Both the position numbers and the translations under genes were made by a program. A DNA stretch of 64,000 nucleotides from positions 7,564,001 to 7,628,000 of the forward strand of contig WOAB01000040.1 of NCBI GenBank assembly GCA_027886185.1. Direction: 5' to 3'. The stretch comes from Rheum nobile. Taxonomy: Eukaryota > Streptophyta > Magnoliopsida > Caryophyllales > Polygonaceae. Within the stretch, counting starts at the first letter, position 1; every line of letters starts with the position of its first letter. The notes beneath the pieces were generated by a model, which saw only the letters and a list, made by a program, of their open reading frames with translations, made no database searches and was not told where the DNA came from. This document shows positions 1 to 10,315 of this stretch, in pieces.

Positions 1-1263
1 ACCCTCGCCGCGACCCGACGCTTGAACCCAGTAAAGACACCGCGACCCCACCGCCCCGCGGCAATGACTTATGCCCCGCGGTGGGCTCGCCGCAACCTGG
101 CCCTCAAAAATATGTTCCCGCTGATGACACCTATGTTGATAATTACATTCGCCCCGTGTTCCCTCCTCTAGGTTCGGAAAAGCCACCTGCACCTTTTCCT
201 GAGGCGCTGAAGGCTAAGAGAGTCGTCGACGACAGAGACTTGTTCGAGACATTTCAGAACTGCGAGGTGAACATACCCCTGCTCAAGCTTATCAAGGCTA
301 TCCCGCGATATGCCAAGTTCCTAAAGGAGATGTGCACAGTGAAGAGGACTCAGAAACAGAAGACCCATAAGAAGAGTCCAGTAAGTGAATAAGTTTCAGT
401 GGTAGTTCAGAAGCGTCTGCCCGCAAAATGCAAGGATCCAGGTACTTTTACTATTCCTATCACTATAGGTGGGCATCTTTTTGAGAAAGCATTGCTAGAC
501 TTGGGTGCCTCAATTAATGTTCTATCATATTCATTGATTGAAAAATTGGAACTAGGACCCTTGCACAACTCTAACATTGTTATACAACTGGCTGATGGAT
601 CATGTGTGCCCCCTAAGGGTATAGTGGAGGATGTACTTGTTAGGATAGGTTCCTTAATTTTCCCTGCTGATTTCTTTGTTATGGACATGGATTATGATGA
701 GCATGTTGCCCCTGTTATGCTAGAGCGACCTTTTATGAAAACTTCCATGATAAAGATTGATGTAGATAGTGGGACTTTAACTATGGAATTTGATTGAGAA
801 AATATTTGAACATAATATTCATAAAGCCAACTCCATTGAATTGACCACTCCTCTCTGCCTTAGTGATATTGATAATTCTGTGCATGAAAATGTTAAAACT
901 GATGCAGTGGAGACCGTAGTTGAGGGTTCTACTAATGAAGGACCTAGTGAGTTGCATAAAGTGTATGTTGGTGATGTCTTACTAGATGATGTAGGAAATT
1001 CTATTCCCTCTAATTTGGGCACTTGCCCCCCTGCACTAACCATACAAGGCTGTAAGCCTTTATCTAGTGACGTACAACATATTCAGATTGAGCCATATCG
1101 GCCCCCACATCGTTCTAAGTATGGGGGAGACACTCCAAAGGAAGTAAGCATGGAGTCGATGGAAAAGAAGGAACATGGTCTAAGGTTCAACCCCTTCCAT
1201 GAGAGGTCTCCACATGAAGAAACAAGATGGAGGTTTCCAAGGGGATCCTATTCCAGGTGGTAG
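1..1263 (+). pseudogene. gag C-terminus plus retropepsin-like protease (element A), broken
   Basis: The reading frame covers the end of gag, a proline-rich linker and an aspartic protease. The protease signature is LLDLGASINVLS near 505-545, with the flap region and a GIVEDVLVRIG strand behind it. The Athila group commonly has DLGA where other retropepsins have DTGA or DSGA. The frame is interrupted by a stop at 390-392, where the minus-strand relative has a glutamine codon, and by a frameshift with a stop at 795-797. After the protease about 155 codons (790-1263) continue to the true end of the ORF. These have no RT homology and correspond to the same tail in the minus-strand copy. The first 80 bases contain the GC-rich dyad cassette in coding frame. 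Confidence 0.8.
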
Positions 1264-2072
1264 TCAGTTTGCAGTACGTCGAGCCAACGACGATAACCAA
1301 GGCGCTGTCCGGGAGGCAACCCGTGTTAGTTTTCTTTGATTTTTCTCTTCATTAGATTATTTTCGTAGTTTATTTTGCTTTGTTTCATTCTCCTGTTACT
1401 CACATTTCAGGTACGAAAGTCCACCCGAGAAGAGATGTGGTACCCATCATGTCTCACCGCCCCGCGGCGTACCCCACCGCCCCACGGTGAAGGTCAGGTA
1501 TAACCTCTCGACTTTTTTTTTTTTATAAAAAAAAAGCAAGAATAATGGGCCCCGAAAAAACCTTAAACGGGTGAGTAAAAGCTTATTTCTTAAGTGGTAA
1601 CTAAGGTTTTGACGGATTGGGCCTCTTTATGGGCCGAGATTTCTCTTCATGGGCCATGGTACATGACCGGCCCATCATCCATTTCTCTGTCCCCTCTCCC
1701 TTCCCTGACCTAACCCCACTATCTCTTACCTCCCATTCCAACACCTCCAACAATCTCCCGTACATCCCTCTCGACCTTGAGCCAAATCTAGACCCAAATC
1801 CCCCAATTTGGAGCCTAGCCTCACAAATAAGCCCAAACACAACCCCACCGCGCCGCTGTAGTCCCGCCTCGTCGTTACTCCGCCTCGCGCTGCCCCCGCT
1901 TCGCGCCGCTGCTGCCACCGCCCCGCGCCGACTTCGCCGCGAACCGGCCATAGCTCACAGTTTCTCACCGCGACCCTACCGCCCCGCGCTGAGTTTCTCC
2001 AGGCTACGTGTTTGCTTGCTTGTTTGTAAGTCCCCTTGGTTGCCTTGCTTTGAGCACTTCAATTCTATACAT
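1264..2072 (+). other. Leader between protease ORF and ORF3 of element A
   Basis: This non-coding interval begins with the conserved block at 1275-1323. It carries two GC dyads at 1455-1467 and 1475-1489 and a further GC-rich cluster at about 1845-1990. At about 1512-1546 a run of T is followed by TATA and a run of A, forming an AT-only dyad. The same order recurs in element B (9352-10315) and in the minus-strand composite (51417-52230). Open frames seen on either strand are not conserved as protein and look accidental. Confidence 0.7.
1275..1323 (+). other. Conserved post-pol block with GGGAGGCAACCC
   Basis: The block runs from ACGTCGAGCCAACGACG to GGGAGGCAACCCG. It recurs after the integrase of element B (9364-9412) and, on the minus strand, after the protease ORF of the composite (52183-52230). 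A GGGAGGCAACCC box downstream of pol is, to my knowledge, common in plant Athila/Tat elements. Its function is not known to me. Confidence 0.75.
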
Positions 2073-3317
2073 ATGGCATCTAGAGGCAAGAAGAAAGTAT
2101 CGACTAGGGATGGGAGTGAGGTTTAAAACATTGTGAAGGAGAGGAAGGTGTTGGCTTCGAAGTTCTTCCATAAGCCGACTTTGAAGCAACTGGGAATGTT
2201 GGCTTGCGTGTCCATGTGCTTGACACAGTGTGTGTTAGGGAAGTTTCTGGAAAAGGCTGCCCCTGCGTATCCAGAGCTGTGCTACCAGTTTATCGCCTCT
2301 TTCAAGAGGTACACCAATGATTCTGACGATAGGCATCTGCGCAAGATCACGTTCACCTACAATGGGCGTGATTACTCCTTATCTCTGAAGTTGGTGCATG
2401 CGGCCTTGGGTATTACAAAGGAACCAACTGATGGGTGGTCGAATGGCATTCACGAGTCCGAGATGATGGAGTTCTGGAGGGCTGCTACAGGCAGGACGTT
2501 CAAGAAGGGTCAGGAGGTGAATTCCAAGTTGGTGAACCCGTGTCTGCGGTTGATCCACAAGGTGATGATGAGAGACTTCTTTGGCCATGCGGACGATGGA
2601 AAGGTGCCTATGAAGGACTTCCAGTGGGTTATGAGCATCTTGGGAACTGTTAAGTATACGCCGTGTTGGGCTATCCTTTTCTTGGGTTCCTTGAAGAGGA
2701 TTCGTGAGGGCGAGCCACGTGATATTTGTGGGGGTGGTCTGATTACCCTTCTTTGTGCTGGAGTGATTGCTTGCAATCAGAATCCTCGGCCTGTTGCCTA
2801 TGCGGTGTATGATTTAGCACACATGAAGGTGTGCTCGATGCTGAAGCCACGGGGGAAGGATGGTGATTTGGTCTGGTCATCCTATGAGGGCCACATTCTG
2901 ATTGTTCCCCGGGAGTTTGCCTATTCGCCTTCTTATGCGGGTTGGTGGATTCCCAGTGATAGCCGGATGCCGACCGATGATGCCCCTGCTGTTGCTCCTT
3001 CAGGTCCGTTTGGGGAGGGCCCTAGTGGTGGTTTTGATGCTGTTGCTGCTGATTCCGTGGGAGGGGACGACCCCATGTCTACCCAGTTTGAGGCGTCTTC
3101 GTCGTCATACGGTCCTGTCGCACCCTGACAGGAGTTGTATTCTAGATGGGATGCGTTCTCAGCGCGCCAGGATCAATGGACCTCCCGGGTAGAGACCGGT
3201 CTGCAGACTTGGCAGACCCAGTTCCGTGTTGATGTAGATGAGCGTCTGGACACCATGTACGCTCAGATGATGGACTACTTTGGGATGTACCCACCACCAC
3301 CTTCAGGTCCACATTAA
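2073..3317 (+). pseudogene. Third ORF of element A (plant transposon-protein family), two nonsense changes
   Basis: The frame starts at ATG 2073 (MASRGKKKVSTRDG) and spans 415 codons to 3317, the same length as the minus-strand copy at 50172-51416. It is homologous along its length to the 404-residue ORF3 of element B: shared features are an APAYPELCYQFIA-type segment, a GW..G...E...FW segment, an NPCLRLIHKV segment, and a proline-rich C-terminus YPPPPSGP. Stops at 2124-2126 and 3126-3128 replace sense codons of the other copy. I recognise the family as the Putative plant transposon protein domain found in the env position of Athila-like elements. No transmembrane segment or signal peptide is visible, so I do not call it an envelope protein. 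Confidence 0.75.
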
Positions 3318-4010
3318 GCTTTTCTATTCTTCCCCCCATTATCATTTGATGTTCTCTTTTCTACATTGAGGACAATGTTCAGTTTAAGTATGGGGGAGGG
3401 ATATAGACTTGCTATCTTGCTTTCTATCTAGCTAGTGTACATATAGTTTCCTTTCTGCATTATTGTTTGTTGTTGTTTCTGCACTCTAAAAAAAAAAAAA
3501 AAAAATTCGAAAAAGCCAAAAAGAGGTAAAAAGGCAACCAAAATCCTGGGATGGACTGAAAACCCGAAAGGGCGGTCCAGGTAAAAAGCAGGTAGTCCGG
3601 CTGGTATAGACCAGGGCAAAATTGGACTGGAGTGATGCGAGTATATGTGAGATATCTAGCAAAATGAAATGAGTGGCTAGGTGAAAACCCGAAAGGGCGC
3701 CTAGGCAAGATGAGCGTAAAAGAAGAAGAGTGATTCTAGGATTTCTCTATATTTCTTGGCGAGGCGTCATAAGAAGGGGAGCCATAAGGAGGACTCGGGT
3801 AGGCCACTTTGGAGCGATAAGGAGCTAGATTGGAGTTAGGATTAGTTTATCTTTGCATCACCTGTTTTGGTTGTCTGGAGCTTATTGTTGATATGCTGTA
3901 ATTGCTAGTGTCATATTGTCTTATACTTCCTGAGGCCTTGGTGTTGATTGAGAGAGTTAGCTTTTCTTTAGTTTACTCGGGATGAGTAAAGGTCTAAGTA
4001 TGAGGGAATT
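3318..4010 (+). other. 3' untranslated region and polypurine tract of element A
   Basis: The ORF3 stop is followed by CATTGAGGACAATG (about 3364-3378), a short dyad widely seen in Athila-type elements. Next comes a first purine tract AAGTATGGGGGAGGG, the A-rich tract near 3487-3505, the folded region, and about 300 bases without an ORF. The LTR is directly preceded by CTAAGTATGAGGGAATT, which is the expected polypurine tract for plus-strand priming. Confidence 0.6.
3552..3704 (+). other. Putative structured RNA region: twin GAAA-loop hairpins (element A)
   Basis: Hairpin 1 pairs 3552-3558 with 3573-3579 (7 bp). It has an unpaired AAAA at 3559-3562 and an inner CCC-GAAA-GGG at 3563-3572. Hairpin 3 has the same architecture with different stem bases: 3677-3683 pairs with 3698-3704, AAAA is at 3684-3687, and CCC-GAAA-GGG is at 3688-3697. 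Between them, AGTCC (3594-3598) pairs with GGACT (3624-3628) around an inner CTGGT-ATAG-ACCAG stem (3601-3614). The fold also occurs in element B (two copies) and in the composite. It lies between the ORF3 stop and the 3' LTR, so it would be in the genomic RNA. Confidence 0.65.
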
Positions 4011-5440
4011 TGATAGGTGTTATTTCATACACCTTTACTAGCAATTATTAGCATGATAAGGAGAGGTTTTAGATGAGTTTTGGTGCTAAGTCTGCAATCC
4101 AGATGTTATGGAGAGAAGTGAAGAAATTACAGGATTTGCAGCTTAGATGAAGCATGAGGATGGATGGAGCTGCTGGAGCATTCATGGAGAAGACTACCAA
4201 CACTTGGTAGGATTGAAGGGCAGCAGAAGCAGAGAAGAAGAGAGTGGAGAATTGAGCTCACCGCCCCGCGTCAGAAGTACCGCGGCCCGTCGGTGACTCT
4301 CAGTGAAGATGGAGCCCGCGCCAGAGGATGCTACCGCCCATCGGTGGAAGTTCGACGCCTCACGGTGGAATTCGCCGCCCCGTGGTGGCTGTGCTTAATG
4401 ACCTCACGCCAGAGACGATTTTCTTTCCTTTTATGTTTGAGACTTTATTTTATTATTATTCTGTTTCCTTTAATTTCCGCTTTAGTTTAACCTAGTTTGT
4501 TAAGACTATTTAAGCCCTCTTTCTAGGTTAAGAGGAGGACACACTACGACAGACACACTATTACGGAGACTTGGACTATTTTGTTATCATCGTTTTTACT
4601 TTTCTTAGTTTTTCATCCCCTTTGATGGAGAACTAACTTTCCTTTGTTCTACTAGACGATTGAAGCAGTACAGTTGATGTGTTTGTGAGATTTCTATTCC
4701 TTGTTCTTATCCTTATAAGTGTTGGATTGATTATCTTGGTTATATTGATCTTCATTTCTTGTTGTTCTTCTTAGCCTGATCAACTAGGTTGAATGCTTTT
4801 CATCAATTGCTAGGATTGCATATAGGGGTTCTGAGTGCATATCTAGTGGCAAGCACAATTGTGCGTATAGGGGTTTCGAGCGTACAATTGTGAGTGAGAA
4901 TCAGTTGCATGTTAAGTAGGGGAGTGAGTACTTGTACGTCTTTCTACTTGCATGTATCCTATATCCTTGTGTGTATTGTTATTGCTGTGTTGGTGCTAAA
5001 GTACGCTGACAACTGTGAGAATCAGTGGTACTTTATCATTGGCATAGTAATAAGTCTATTGACAACTGTGAGAATCAATAGTACTTAAGATCAGGGTGTG
5101 AACGACTATAAGGATAATTAAAGAACTTGGACGAAATAGATTTCAGTGATCGAACTTTATCTCTGTACTTGTGGATTTCGCTCTAGTAGAACTACTTTTC
5201 CCTCATTATATTTTCTAAACTCAACTCAATTCATTTGCTTTGTTTGCTTTGTTCTCTTGATAACTAAACTCCCCTCGTTTGTGTTACTTGTCATTCACGG
5301 TTGCATACTACATCAAACCTTCTCTGTGGGATCGACCCTTACTTGTCTGCTATACTTCTGTTTAGTAGGTCTGTTAGGAAATTTTACTTTGATTGAGGCT
5401 AATCAACGACATTTGCTTGTGCATCTTTTAGCCACCTTCA
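4011..5440 (+). repeat. 3' LTR of element A (1430 bp)
   Basis: It starts TGATAGGTGTTATTTC and ends GCCACCTTCA, so it has TG...CA ends. The same sequence recurs inverted at 44778-46167 (truncated), 48050-49489 and 55161-56581. GC-rich dyads lie at about 4257-4390. A TATA-like ACTATTTAAG at 4505-4514 sits upstream of a C/T-rich stretch and is a plausible promoter. The unit TGACAACTGTGAGAATCA occurs twice near 5007-5080. Frames at 4894-5088 and 5146-5487 recur in the other LTR copies only because the DNA is so similar. Confidence 0.9.
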
Positions 5441-6060
5441 TGCACCATCAAGAGAAATCAGAAGCTGAAGGGCAAGGAAAAAGTTAAGGTCAGCGAACGC
5501 GTATCCGCTGTATTACAGAGGCGTATGCCAAAGAAATGCGGCGATCCAGGTATGTGGAGCATTCCTTGTATTATTGGTGACACTAAATTTGAAAGAGCTA
5601 TGCTTGATCTTGGTGCCTCCATTAATTAGACCTCTACAGGAAACATGAATTGTAATTCAATTACCTGATAGGTCTAGTGTCTACCCTAGAGGAGTAGTAG
5701 AGGATGTTCTTGTTATGGTTGATAAATTGATTTTCCCTGCAGATTTTTTTGTTTTAGATATGGAAACGGATACAAAGGCAACTCCTATTCTGTTAGGTAG
5801 ACCATTTTTGAAAACTGTTAAGACTAAACTTGATTTGCAAAGTAGGACACTTTCTATGGAATTTGATGGGGAGAAGGTGGAATATAACATATATGAAGCT
5901 ATGAAACACCCCAATGAAGACCACTCCTTATGCTCCATTGATGTGATTGACTCTATTGCACAGGATGTATTTGATATATCTGGTCCTGATGAGTTGATGT
6001 CCATTGTTGAGAATAATTTGGATTTGTCCCATGAGGAATACTCTTTACCATCTAACATGC
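5441..6060 (+). pseudogene. Gag tail and protease of element B, internally deleted
   Basis: The sequence after 5441 encodes a CTIKRNQK-type segment that aligns with CTVKRTQK of element A. It continues through a CGDPG...IPCIIG segment to the protease motif LDLGASIN at about 5607-5631. There it meets a stop and jumps to the VYPRGVVEDVLV strand near 5680-5712. The stretch between, present in A, is missing or scrambled. From 5715 the frame is open through LIFPADFFVLDMETD and ILLGRPFLKT. The protease core is therefore damaged and the product would not be active. Confidence 0.7.
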
Positions 6061-9000
6061 AGGAAATCATAGCTCAGATGGATGCGTATGGTAAGTTTCC
6101 TATAGATCCTTTGGGCGTTGGCCCCAATTTACTAAATCCAAGCGAGAAGCTTGTTCCCTCTGTTGTACAGGCCCCCGAGATTGAATTGAAGCCGTTGCCA
6201 GATCACCTCAAGTACGCCTTTCTTGGAGCCAACGACACTCTGCCAGTCATTGTGTCTAGTAAGCTTTCTGAAGACCAAGAAATAAAGTTGTTAGGCGTGC
6301 TCAGGGAGTACAAGACTGCAATTGGATGGACCATTGCAGACATAAAAGGGATAAGTCCCTCGACTTGTATGCATAGAATTTTACTTGAAGATGGAGCCAA
6401 GCCATCCAGGAAGCCACAGAGAAGACTCAATCCTCCAATGATGGAAGTGGTCAAGAAGGAGGTGCTGAAACTCCTCAAAGCTGATATGATCTTCCCTATT
6501 TCCGATAGCCAATGGGTAAGTCCGACCCAGGTTGTCCCTAAGAAAGGAGGCATCACTATAGTGGAGAATCAACATGGGGATTTGGTTCCTACAAGGACCA
6601 CTACAGGATGGAGGATATGCATTGACTACCGTAAGCTGAATGCGGTAACTCGGAAAGACCATTTTCCCTTACCTTTTATTGATCAAATGCTAGAACGCCT
6701 TGCTGGGCGTCCCTATTACTGTTTTCTAGATGGGTATTCAGGATACTTTCAGGTGGCTATAGCACCAGAGGACCGAGAAAACCACATTTACATGCCCCTT
6801 TGGCACTTTTGCATACCGCAGAATGCCATTCGGTTTGTGTAACGCACCCGATACATTTCAACGATGTATGGTTAGTATCTTCTCTGAATACGTTGAGAAA
6901 TTTATTGAGGTATTTATGGATGACTTCACAGTGCATGAGACTAGCTTTGATTCATGTTTGAACCATTTGGCACTTGTACTTAAAAGATGTGTTGAAACCA
7001 ATTTGGTTTTGAATTTTGAAAAGTGTCATTTTATGGTAGAACAAGGTATAGTGCTCGGTCATATTGTCTCTGCTAGAGGTATTGAGGTCGATAAGGCGAA
7101 GATTGATGTGATTCAGTCTTTGCCTTATCCTACTAATGTGCGTGAAGTGCATTCCTTTTTAGGTCATGCAGGTTTTTATCGAAGATTTATCAAGGACTTT
7201 TCTAAGATCTCTTCACCCCTATGCGAGCTATTGAAGAAAGAGGTGACCTATGAGTTCAGCGACGAGTGCAAGAAGGCATTTGATTGCTTAAGAGAACGCC
7301 TGACAAGTGCACCTATCATTCAAGCACCTGACTGGTCTCGCCCGTTTGAGATCATGTGTGACGCCAACAACTATGCCGTTGGAGCGGTTCTAGGACAGAA
7401 AGTGGGACGTGCCTCCCATGTGATTCATTATGCCTCCATGACTCTGAATGGAGCTCAGAGGAACTACTCCACCACTGAGAAGGAAATACTGGCAGTTGTC
7501 TTTGCCCTGGAAAAATTCAGGCAATATCTTTTTGGAGTGAAGGTGATCATCTACACAGATCATGCTGCCCTTCGTTACCTAATGACGAAGAAGGAAGCAA
7601 AGCCAAGATTAATCCGATGGGTTCTCCTGCTCACTGAATTTGATGTTGAGATACGAGATAAAAAGGGAGCAAAGAACCTAGTAGCCGATCACCTGAGTAG
7701 GCTCGTACATGAGGAAGATAAGCCCGGAGCACAGAGCCCCATTCACGGAACTTTTCCAGATGACACACTCTTTATGATAAAAGGAAATTCGGGTAATGCC
7801 CACCGCCCCGCGGTCTGCACCACCGCGACCCGGCGATCTGTAGCCAGTGTGGAACTGGAGGCTCCACCGCCCCGAGGCAATATCCACCGCGACCCGGCGG
7901 CAAGTTCAACAGAGAACCAGGAAAGCTCACCGCGGCCCGCGTCGACATCACCGCCCCGCGACAACATCTCCGGACTCACACTTTGCTCTGTAAGTACCTC
8001 TGAACCCCCTCCTCACATAGCCGAGACCGTCTTTGGACTCCGCTCTTTCAGACCATGGTACGCAGATATCGTGAACTATTTGGTTCGAGAGGAACTACCC
8101 CTGAATTACACTAGAGCTCAAAAGGCGAAGGTACGAAGAGTAGCCCGCCACTATGTTTGGGATGATCCTTACCTATGGAAACATTGTGTCGATCAGGTAG
8201 TGCGCCGATGTCTTTCGTACAATGAGGTACAATATGTCCTTAACTTTTGTCATTCTCAAGCATGTGGGGGTCATTTTGGAGCAAATAAGACCGCTAGGAA
8301 AGTATTGGATGCAGGATTTTACTGGCCACACATCTTTCGGGATGCTTACGCCTTCTGTAAATCCTGTGATCGATGCCAAAGGGTTGGAAATATCTCCAGG
8401 AGGAATGAGATGCCGCAATCATCATTAATCTTTTGCGAGGTCTTTGATGTTTGGGGCATTGACTTTATGGGACCCTTTCCTAGCTCTCATGGGAATCTCT
8501 ATATATTGCTTGCGATGGACTACGTTTCCAAGTGGGTGGAAGCGAAAGCCACCAGGACTGATGATTCTAAAGTTGTGGCAGGTTTTCTTAAGGAGAACAT
8601 TTTCTCAAGGTTTGGGATACCCAAAGCTTTAATTAGTGATCGGGGAACCCATTTCTGCAACAAGACAGTGACTGCCCTGCTGAAGAAGTATCATGTCACC
8701 CAAAGAGTCTCCACGGCCTATCATCCTCAAACTAATGGGCATGCCGAAAACTCCAATAGAGTGATTAAATCTATCCTGTAGAAAACGGTTGCAGCTAATC
8801 AGAAGGATTGGAGTTCTAAACTTAATGATGCACTGTGGGCATACCGCACATCTTTCAAAACTCCAATAGGAATGTCTCCTTTCCGGTTAGTATTCGGAAA
8901 AGCATGCCACCTCCCTGTAGAGCTCGAACATAAAGCGTGGTGGGCAATAAAGAAATGCAACATGTAACTGGATGAAGTGGGAGATTTCCGGAAGCTGCAG

Positions 9001-9351
9001 CTGCAAGAACTAGAGGAATTGTGCCTTGAGTCTTATGAGAACTCTATTAGCTACAAGGCGAAGACCAAGCAGTGGCATGACAAGCACATCTTGAGAAGAG
9101 ATTTCAAGCCAGGGGATAAGGTCCTCCTATTTCAATCTCGGCTTAAGCTTTTTGTTGGGAAGCTGAAATCCAAGTGGACGGGTCCTTATGAAATTGCTGA
9201 AGTACACCCCTATGGCGCCATTGGATTGATTAACCCCACGACAAACAACATTTTCAAAGTGAATGGCCAAAGATTGAAGCCTTACCATGAAGGCTTCAAC
9301 CCGAACCGAGTTGATGAAGTGAGTTTTGAAGTCCCTGAAGCTGAAAACTGA
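6061..9351 (+). pseudogene. Pol of element B: RT, RNase H, integrase, with frameshift and stops
   Basis: RT is recognised from WRICIDYRKLNAVT, FLDGYSGYFQVA and FMDDF (near 6915). RNase H follows with [17 protein letters not shown] and [10 protein letters not shown], ending in ADHLSRL. Integrase has an H-H-C-C zinc region ([11 protein letters not shown]...CKSCDRCQR, 8240-8390), then the aspartates of WGIDFMGPF and [10 protein letters not shown], then HAENSNR carrying the glutamate. Breaks are a frameshift near 6780, a stop at 8779-8781 and a stop at 8965-8967. The final frame to 9351 is the integrase C-terminus (FKPGDKVLLFQSRLK). The linker between RNase H and integrase (about 7780-7975) carries GC-rich cassettes in frame. 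Confidence 0.88.
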
Positions 9352-10315
9352 TAGGCCACAGCCTACGTCGAGCCAACGACGTTAACCAAGACGCTGATCG
9401 GGAGGCAACCCGAGGTATTTTTCTTTTTCTCTTCTTTTTATTTTCTTTCCTTAGACTTTTTTCGTAGTTCTTTTGCTTTGTTTCATCCGCCTGCTACTAA
9501 CGTGTCAGGTACGAAAGTAAATGGAGGCGAGTTTAACTCTCCAGGAAACCCACGACCGCCCCGCGGCACACTACACCGCCCCGCGGTGAGGCCTGGATAT
9601 TTTCACTCGACTCTGAATTTTTTTTTTTATAAAAAAAACGGTTTTGTTTTCAAAAACATTTTCCAAGTTGGATACGAAGGATTTGACGGTGTTCTTTGGA
9701 TCATCCCGCGGTCCGGTACCTGGTATTTACCCCCATTACCCTTTAAACACTCCCGCCAAACCCTACCCTCCTCACCCTTTTCTTTCTCCCCCTCTCTCTC
9801 TGCCGCACCCTTCTTTCACCTCTCACGTCCTCAACCCAAAATCTCAAATCCCCACCTCTCCCTTGTTCTAAGCTTTGCTTGTGGAAGATCCTTGAACCCA
9901 ATTTCAGATTCCCATACCCAAGCCGCCACATTCCACTTGTCCGACCACCCCGTGGTGTTTATTAGTTATAGGGATGTGTTGTGAAGTTTTGGAGGTGTGA
10001 TTGGAGGAAGTTGGGCTTTGTCTAGGCTCGTCGGAGGTTGAGATAAAGTTGATCATACAATCGCCGCCTCGCGTTGGAGTTTCACCGCCTCGCGCGAGTC
10101 GAGAATTTTGATTTGGAGAAGAAGGTTGAACAGTCACCGCCCCACGACAGTCCTTACCGCAACCCGGTGGCAGCCTTAAGTGGAGTAACTGGTCTTCATC
10201 GCCGCCCCGCGATGGAGCATATCGCCCCGCGGTGAACCCTGGGTGAACCCCCGTCTTTGGTTTATAAGTCCTCTTTGCCTAGCTCTTTGATTCCGAGTGT
10301 CCCAATACTTTCATT
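9352..10315 (+). other. Leader between pol and ORF3 of element B
   Basis: It holds the conserved block at 9364-9412. GC dyads lie at 9553-9588, with a perfect CACCGCCCCGCGGTG at 9574-9588. A T-run/TATA/A-run lies at about 9611-9640, and more GC dyads at about 10060-10235. No conserved protein is seen. The layout matches the leader of element A although most of the sequence has diverged. Confidence 0.65.

Larger units (their letters stand above)
1..5440 (+). mobile_element. Athila-like Ty3/Gypsy element A, left end outside window
   Basis: In order, this stretch has a gag-protease remnant (1-1263), the conserved block with GGGAGGCAACCC (1275-1323), a leader, a third ORF (2073-3317), a folded 3' region and a 3' LTR (4011-5440). 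No reverse transcriptase, RNase H or integrase sequence lies between protease and ORF3. The minus-strand copy at 49490-55160 has the same order and the same absence, so this is a family structure rather than a private deletion. The right end abuts protease-region sequence of another element at 5441, so element A appears to have inserted into element B. The target duplication cannot be tested because the 5' LTR is outside the window. Confidence 0.85.

Noticed and set aside
1601..2189. Overlapping ORFs on both strands of the leader before ORF3
   Set aside because: They come from GC-rich dyads and low-complexity DNA, they are not kept as protein between copies, and the ORF3 start at 2073 explains the only conserved part.
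2073..3317. Reading ORF3 as an envelope gene because of its position
   Set aside because: No signal peptide, no transmembrane helix and no cysteine pattern of a surface protein. It fits the plant transposon-protein family.
4894..5487. Two small ORFs in the LTR that recur in every LTR copy
   Set aside because: The LTR copies are nearly identical DNA, so shared frames are expected. No start context, no known family, and frame length varies among copies.
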